A stretch of 64,000 nucleotides of DNA from Dryas octopetala (lineage: Eukaryota; Streptophyta; Magnoliopsida; Rosales; Rosaceae). Both the position numbers and the translations under genes were made by a program. The notes beneath the pieces were generated by a model that saw nothing but the letters and a program-made list of their open reading frames with translations, did no database searches and had not been told where the DNA came from. Each line of letters opens with the position of its first letter. Position 1 is the first letter of the stretch. This document shows positions 56,348 to 64,000 of this stretch, piece after piece. The DNA lies in contig OY992832.1 of the NCBI GenBank assembly GCA_963921425.1, positions 5,332,001 to 5,396,000 on the forward strand, given 5' to 3'.

Positions 56348-59300
56348 TCAATCACTATAGTCATCTGAATCTGCTGAATCTGTGCCATCATCATTTCTAT
56401 TCCTGTCTGGTATTTCATCCGAGGCATCACTCATATCTACATCCCCCTCTGAATCTTCCTCTCTCACTTCTTCAATACCATTATTGTCATCTTCAGAAGC
56501 ATCCATATCCTCATCACTCGCTTCTAGTAGACCCCTGTTCCATCCACTGGAGGTCCCATCAAATCCAGCATCCCATTTTTGTTGTTCATATCCCACTGCT
56601 TGTTCATCGTCGTCAGATTCCAATGCCTCTTCTGCTTGTTCATATCCCTCTCCTTGTTCATCACCTTTCATATGGATCATATCAATCTTTTCATCATCCC
56701 AGTCCTCACCCAAGTTTCTCGGAGATGCCCCTCCACTTTCAGGGCTACTGCGTATGTCAGTCATACGGCCCATCAGTGTACCCTCGACAGCCCTGTTCTT
56801 TGTTCTCCTCTTTCTAACAGTTCGGCGACCCCGTCCACTCCCTTGCCCCTGTGTTTTTCGTCCCACCGGTCTAAACCCTTGATTTAAAGTCTCATTACCC
56901 CTAATGTTTCGCCGATTTGCGCCAGATTTGGAATCATTCACTTTTCTCTGCAACTTTTTACCACGTCCCTGCTCACGACCTCCTCGCCCACGTTTAAAGT
57001 TTCGTGCACTTTTCAGGTGAGTAAAGTTCTCTTCCCTTATGTGTTCATTGTGGTCTACTTCTGTTAGCTCAATCTCTTTATCATTCCTCAGAGGAGTAAA
57101 TCTCACAGGAAGCTTCTGTGGACAAGGAAAAGCACATTCAGAAACACCACTTGTCCAATGACAAGGTGAAACTTTGTAATTTTGTATAAACACCAGCAAC
57201 ATCAATTCAACTTACATCTGTGGATAGCAAATTCTATACAAGACTAGAACTGCAGTCTTAAGGATTTCATAAGAGTTGTATTTTTGCAAAAAAATTGTGT
57301 GCATTTGTGTCAGTAATATTACCCTGAATGAGAGCAAGAGGAAAGAAAAGGAAAACTCACAATATATTCTCTGGCTTCCTTGTCCCCATTGGGCTCAGGT
57401 TTCTCATGCTGTATATATGTAATTGATGAATCCATCTCATAAAGTCTCAGGGCCACAGCTGCAGTCGTATGTGGTACCCAAGGAAGTAAAGGAATTGATC
57501 CAGAGTCTAGATAATCACGAACAGCACCCCCTGACTGTTTGCAGGAGCCCAGCAATTCATCTGTCACTGCAAAATTTGATGACAGAAAGTCCCGCTTCAT
57601 TGCAGTCTCTAACAAGGACAATATCTGCAACGAAGTTGGTAAAAAATGAGCAACTCATCATATAAAAAATTTGTATCAGGAATAGAAGTATCATGCACCA
57701 TGCTAGCATTGGTTCAATCAATCACTGGTGAATATAATAAAACAGAGAAAAAGCACATGATGTTTCCATTTTTCTTGTATATTTAAAATCAGGAAAAAAT
57801 TTATCGTTGGCCAGAATTTAGTGGATCATGATATAGGTTCAATCATAAGAACAGAGCTAGAAAAGGTAGGAAAACCTGTAGAAGTTCTTCGACTGATGAT
57901 GATGCATTCAGTTTCGCACCCCACGTCTTTCGACGTTCCTCTGTCCAAAACGATTGAAGTGCTTCCGGTGGAACAGATACCTGTCAATCAAAATGTGCAT
58001 GATTTATAGGCCAAACTGAAAATCAACCATGGATGCATTAGATGCAAGGTTGTTAGTATCTCACCTCAACAAGAGCTATCAAGGCCTTGAGCAATCTGCT
58101 GGCCAAGGGAAGAGAAGTACCTGGAATATGGGTATCCCAAGGTTCCAACTTCCTCTTATCTTTACATTGAATTACATGCTCGGAAAAGTTAAAATTTTTA
58201 GACACAGCACCAAAAGTCTGATGGCATAAACCGCAATGGGAATCTTCAAAGTAATAGCAACTGAGGCAGACATCACAAACATCAAATAGCGGTCCGCATC
58301 TCTTTTTCCCATATTTCATGGCATATAACGTAGATGAATTGAAGCATTCCTTCCACATCCACTTCTGAAAGTCTTCATACCTTCTCAAGGCAGACCTTTT
58401 CTCAGTTTCATTTCTGTCAAGCTCAATTCTGAAAGAAGAGGAGGTCTCAGCTGTATCAGAATTCAAAGCACAAACAGTACTGCCAGGGCTGTCAAAACCA
58501 GAAGGGCAATCAGGACTAGAATCCATTTCATCAGCTTCATTTTTAACATGGATTTTACTTTGGCCTGCAATGCTAGGACAATTCACATTTCTCCGAACAT
58601 TTTCCTTGAAGGATGCCTCAATCTTTTGCAACATTAAGCGTAAATGGGATTCCCTAATCCCCCGAGAGTCCAGAGACGTCAAAAGGGCATCAAAGGCCTA
58701 CGCAAACAATGGATTCAACAGATTATAACAATGAAGAAATGCAAGGTTCTAATCAAATATAATTATAAACAATTGGGACAAAAGAATGTTTGTTCTCATT
58801 CAGCATCAGCAACATATTTATTAAGAAGAAAATAAGAAATCAACTTTGCTCAGAAGCAAACCATGCGTATACCAACTTAGATCAGTCCTATTCACTTAAA
58901 AAGGGATGAAAAGGTCAACAATGGTTATTCCTAAGAAGGGTGACATGTGGCTCAGTGCATAACCATCAACATTATTCACCGCTACAGTATAAAAGCCAAA
59001 ACACACACACACACACACACACACACATGAGAATGAGCCCTGAAACGGATCATATAACTGTAAGCATTTAAGTACCTCATCGGTGTCAATAAGCCTCCAA
59101 TTTCCCTTGTTTAATTCAATAAAAATCCTGCCCGAACCAGGATCATTGCTTGATGCAGATGCAACAAATTGCCAGTATCGATTATGCCTGCGATCTTGAC
59201 CGAGAGGCAGAGACCTGTATGCATACATCTCTTCTGCTCTATGTGCAATATATGACTTCAACTGTGAGCGTGACCTTTTTGATGCATATGCAAGTTGCTG

Positions 59301-62300
59301 AGTTAAAAAGTTTTCAGGACCCATGGAAATATCTTGAGCTACTAAGCTCCTTTCAACAGGGACATCGTTAAGGTGATTCTGAACACCTTGTGAACCATGA
59401 ATTGACTTTTGATTTTCTGTAGTGCCTGGGGATGCTTCATTGTTTCTATTATCAACATCCAGAACAGGACTTTGGCTGCCCTCCGCTCCGGTAACTTGTG
59501 TTTCAGCTTTGCCTCCCATAATAGATGGAAAGTCTAACTTACAAACATTCTCTTCTTTCAGGCGACTTTTATCAAGCTGTGCCTCTGCCCACATTTGCTT
59601 CTTAAGAGCATTTGCAGCTTCTAAGCGATCCTGTTGAACTCTTGGTGTCAAATATAGCACAAAAAAGACAACAATATATTGATTTTCACAAATTTGAAAA
59701 AAAAAAAGTTTTACCTCAAGAACAACACGGATAGAGTTTCCTTCATTTGCAACACCAATTAAGGCAACAAGGGCATTAAGACGCTCTTCCACACTGAGAT
59801 CAGAAAATTCACCTTCTGTAAGCCCTTGAACCCATGATTCACCTGACTTGCTTTCATCAATCTCCATATTTTCTTGACCAAGACTACTAGCACTAATATC
59901 TACACCAGAAACACACTGCTTGGAGGAAGCACTTGGACAGTTTGCATCTTTGAAACCACTCATGGGGGAAGATGAAACGTCCTTACCAAACTCATTTTGC
60001 AAATTTAATGCAACATCATTGCATAAATTTTCCTTGCCATTTTCCGAGAAAGTAATTACTTCATTATAATGCTCAGGGGATTTCTTTACAACTGATGGAG
60101 TAGCTAAGTCATCAACTTCAGGATCCTCATCAACTTCATCACATTCAGAGTCTTCATCTCTTTCAACCTCATCTGCGTCATCTCTTTCAACATCATCGGC
60201 ATCTTCAGCAGCTAAAAACCCATTTTCAAATATTTGAACTTTCTTCCTGGCTGCAGAAAGTATGGCCTCAGCATCAGCGGGATCCTTTCTGTAAGCAGCT
60301 CGTACACGATATGTTGAAGGAGCTATTCTTTCGAAAAGCTTAGTATCTCTTGTCAAAGCAACAGAAATTGAAGCCTCTGGGGTCTTGCTTGTTGTCAGGT
60401 CCCGAAGGCCAGATTTCTTCCAGCAAAAGAACAAATAACAGACAGATAAAAAATCAAAATCAGGAAAGAGGCAAACAAATTTCAATACCACAAAGATTTA
60501 ACTCTTGTCACAACAGAGATTCTGTCAACATTAATTTAAACTCACCTGAATCTTGTCTGCAAGTTCTAACACAGTTAATCCCTTGTTTCCCTCAAGTGAA
60601 AGGACATGAAAAGCTGCAAATTTTACAGTTCCAGGAGTCAACCGATGTCTAGATCTTCGTGGAGCTAATAAGCCTTTTTCTTGCATTATTCCAAATGCAT
60701 TTTCAGCTGCTGAACCATTGCGCAGAGTAGAAATTACATCCTGACAGCCTTTACCCTGCAAGTCCAAGGGGTACCGTGAGTCTTGATTTTCTTCCCAAAA
60801 AATAAAAAATATACTAAAGAATTGAAAAGGGAACCTCATCATTATCAGGCAAGTATGACCATGTGATATTCCTTTTCTTCAACTGAGGCCCAAAACCAGC
60901 AGACAGTGCTAATTGCCGGAATATTTCAGGCCATGTTAGCAGATTTAAGTGCCGCTGCCAGTTTCGTATATCAAAGCCCCATGCATATGCCTGAAACAGA
61001 GAGTAAAAATCAATAAATTTGATAAACAATTAGGAAAAAAGAATGAAATGAACAAAAAAACACGAAGGCATGCAGAGAGAGGAGATTACTCCTTCAACAA
61101 TATGTGGATGTCCACCTCCAGGATTAGCAGCACCATTTTGATTAATTCCTAATCCAGTAGACGGCGTCCTTGCAACATCTTCAATATCTTTTATAATCAA
61201 CCTCAAGAGGGCAACATGAATCTCTCCTAACAACCTTGAATCCTGATATCAACATGATACAAAATCTAAGAGCGGCAAGAAACATATGAAAAATTAATTA
61301 GAATGCCAAATTTTGAAATATAAGAACTCATTGGTGGCTCACATAGTCATGAAAAGCTTGAACAAACTCATCAAGAGTAAAAGGCCATAACTCGAGAACA
61401 TCAGCAAAAGTAATCAAAAATCTCCAAACCTGTCAAACACCATCATAAATTTAATCATCAAAATTGGAGGCATTAATTCACAATATCAGCATAAAAAGAA
61501 TCTAGTAAAATTAACATGCATATGACCTTACTGGAGTTTTATTATAACTACACAGGTAAACTAATGACCACGAGAATAACATGCCAGTCAGAGCATATTG
61601 AAACTTTCATTTCTAAATACAGTCAAATACAAAAAGAAACTAGTAAACACAAGCAAAAACAGGAAGTAGAAAGAGCCACCACGAGACTATCACAGAAAAT
61701 AGCCAGAGTCTGGACCATAGATATTACTGGCCATGAAGCATACACAAGGAAATTATGTAACCATAACCCATACAAGAATATAGAGTATATCACACATATA
61801 GTGTATTTTAAAATCTCATGTAGAAGGAAAAAGGAAGGACTCACCATGAGAAAGTTACCAATATTCTCTTCTGAATTGATCCACGGCTGAACTGCAAATG
61901 GTCTTTTCAATTGCACAGACTTTGGTGGAAATGTAGCCAGATGACCTAAAGGACAAGAACAATGTTGTCAGAAAAATTTGTAGAGTTACTACAGAAAATA
62001 ATGAGACAAAACAAATGAAGACAATCTCATGATCAAACAAGATAATCTGATATTTAAAATCAATAGAGAGTTTGAAAATACTGATGCATGGTGCACAGGG
62101 TAAAAAAAAAAAAGTATTCATGTTTTGCGTACATGAAAAGAATAAAAGAAAAGAATAAAATTCTTGGCGAAGAATGCTGACCAAAACCTACCTCTGAATG
62201 CATCAAGGTTTTGCAAGGTGTCAAGATCAATACAAATTATTGAGGATAATCCCTTGCTTGCAGCAGCCAACTCCATTAGTTCTAGTTGCTCATCCTCAAT

Positions 62301-63349
62301 AAGCTCCATAGATTCTTTAGCTAGTCTGCGTGCAGTAGCCTTCTCAAGTGCAGCTTTGCGTCTCACTGCCTCTCTCTCTTTGCGAAGCTCTTCCTTTTGC
62401 CTCCTTTTCTCAGCCTGCAAGATGAACCCAGGAGAGAAAAAGAAAAGGGCAGAGAGGAACAAGAATTTATCATTTTATGCTATAAAAATAACAGATACAT
62501 AACAAACACGTTGCATTAGTAGGTCCTCAAGCTTACTCTAATATGTTCTTTCTGCAAAAACTTTTCCCTTCGTTCGATTTCACGTTTTTGCTCACGCTTT
62601 GATCTCTCTTCCTCTCGCTGCCTTTCACGCATCAACCTCTCTTCTTCCTTTCGTCTCTCACGGTCTTGCCTTTCCATTTCTTTCTTCATTCGTTCCTCAT
62701 TCTATTAATAGAAAATTCAAAACATCAGCATACAAACTGCTATACTCCGGCACAAATATTTATGACTTGAAATAGAACCTTTCTCCTAAGAATATCTTGT
62801 TTCTCCAACTCCTTCCGGATCCGAACCTCATGAGCTTCAACTTCTTTAGCAATTCTAGCTTCTTCACTCTACAAGAGGCAACTATTAAGATAAATACTTG
62901 GTTCAGAAAATATACTTTTCAAATAAAATTCAAGTGCATAAATATACCTTGCGTTTCCTCTCCATTCTCAGCATAGTGTCATTAATTTGACCATCAGACA
63001 ATACATTAGAGTTTTCCGGAGCAATAATAGGGGGATCAGTATACTGAGTATTCATTCTAACGTTAGTATAGGAGTCCCTTTGTGGAACACAGCTATCATC
63101 ACCAGGAGATGGAAAGGCCACTGCTTGCCGCTCCTGCTGAGACAGAAGACGAACTCGCGACCCGTGACCATGGACACCATGAACCCTTGACAACTGTTCA
63201 TTTCCAACTGCAAATGATGAAGTTCTGGCAGTTGGACCATCAATTGCTGAATCATGAAAATGAGATTGAGGGGCTTGTGCATATGCATCGGACCGAATAC
63301 TGGAGTGGTCTTGAAGAAATGGATATTCATGGTGCACCCTTGGAGTAGC
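56348..63349 (-). CDS. RLT2: RINGLET-type homeobox-DDT/WHIM chromatin protein, 5' part missing at window edge
   Basis: Fifteen visible exons: 62948-63349, 62779-62868, 62537-62701, 62192-62414, 61845-61945, 61343-61429, 61090-61242, 60835-60990, 60546-60755, 59715-60416, 59076-59630, 58065-58697, 57876-57980, 57361-57624, 56348-57115; 1,537 aa to the stop. Order: proline/serine N-terminal piece, a long charged helix (KEEERLMRERQREEERSKRE), the DDT domain (~322-385; VWRFLITFADVLELWPFTLD, LLGEIHVALLRLIIKD), the HARE-HTH (~500-570; TVKFAAFHVLSLEGNKGLTV), acidic linker, WHIM2 (DRLEAANALKKQMWAEAQLD), the WSD motif (LGQDRRHNRYWQF), and a C-terminus with Arg/Gly-rich then acidic stretches. RLT proteins partner ISWI remodellers (CHR11/17) in nucleosome spacing and flowering control. 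The homeodomain must lie beyond 64,000. RLT1 versus RLT2 was not tested. Confidence 0.93.
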
Positions 63350-64000
63350 CTGAGATGAAGCTCATACTAATTCAATATGTTGAGCAACAAGAAATTGAGT
63401 TGCACAAGTATTCCACAGCACTAAGACTATAGATACATCAAAAAAAGATAAGAGTGCCAACAGTACAATCTAAACTCCCGTTACAGGGAGAAAAGGGGAT
63501 GAAAGGAAGAAAGACTATCTAGACAGTGAATAATAAGTTGTTTTGGATATCAGTCATGCAACAAAACCTGACCTTAAATTACCCTCAAATATTGAAGTTA
63601 AGAAGATTGAGACAGGGCTACAAATACTCTTGCTAAAATTTCAAACTGGGACTTCTTGCAGCCTTTTCAATCAAAAAAGAGTTATGAAAACTGGGCAGGA
63701 AAAATCTAGATACTGCTGCAGTCATCTCACATTACTCATGTGAGGGGATAGCAAAACAAGAATAACACCACCTACCCTAAGTTTGTCCAACTCCCAACAA
63801 AATAATAATTTTTTCCTTTTCACAGGTTAAGTGACTCGCCATAAAGTAATATTGTCAAATATAAGGCACAAAAGCAGCAGACTTCAATAGAAAAATTATG
63901 TAGGAAGCAGCTAGTACTAGCTAAGTTGCCAGAATACCTAGTCAAGGCTGCTTCTGAGGATACCTAAGTCAATACAGAACCAGAGAACTTCTCGAGAAAT
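63350..64000. other. Probable intron of the RLT gene at the window edge
   Basis: Lies upstream (minus strand) of an acceptor CTCAG|GCTACT at 63,349/63,350. AT-rich with no recognisable exon; the expected homeodomain exons are not present. Confidence 0.6.

Noticed and set aside
56269..56887. Plus-strand His/Ser/Cys-rich ORFs opposite the RLT last exon
   Set aside because: Shadows of the acidic and Arg-rich RLT C-terminus.

Overview
The window is nuclear DNA from a flowering plant, a eudicot and probably a woody rosid. The evidence is intron-rich genes with GT-AG introns, AT-rich intergenic DNA full of simple repeats and small transposons, and plant-specific families (ERF with EAR motifs, DYW-class PPR, Di19, NSL1-type MACPF, E6-like cell-wall protein, RINGLET homeobox-DDT protein). 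The species is an inference I cannot fix from sequence alone. There are no operons, CRISPR arrays or recognisable tRNA/rRNA genes.

Layout. 1-9,456: an ERF repressor gene on the minus strand, then about 8.5 kb of gene-poor DNA holding a clear PIF/Harbinger-like element (3,316-4,128, TTA duplications), a second TIR element candidate, a CTGCAGTT-rich repeat block and a promoter-like island. 9,457-17,601: an NSL1-like MACPF gene (+), a large intronless DYW PPR editing-factor gene (-) and a two-exon 44-residue membrane micropeptide gene (-). 19,256-29,187: Di19 (-, with an AT-AC U12-type intron), NFD6 (-) and a 148-aa conserved plant protein with a 12-nt first coding exon (-). 29,188-37,609: sparse DNA with a foldback MITE, an E6-like secreted protein (-) with a perfect 105-bp internal duplication, and a 149-aa conserved unknown (-). 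38,516-51,638: a coiled-coil membrane protein (-) and a 22-exon alpha-glucan phosphorylase gene (-) whose product carries an N-terminal ACT domain; a solo LTR with perfect 5-bp target duplications sits in its intron 13. 54,045-63,349 onward: a class B DnaJ/HSP40 (+) and an RLT-type DDT/WHIM chromatin gene (-) that runs out of the right edge without its homeodomain.

The genes are not a functional cluster. They cover transcription (ERF4-like, Di19, RLT), organelle function (PPR, NFD6), cell-death control (NSL1), starch/glucan metabolism (phosphorylase), protein folding (DnaJ) and cell wall (E6-like). The most unusual items are the ACT-phosphorylase fusion with altered glucan-phosphorylase signature motifs, the AT-AC intron, the micropeptide gene, and several cleanly delimited insertion footprints. 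Exon boundaries were placed by hand from splice signals, reading frame and family conservation; every exon chain reported sums to an open frame.
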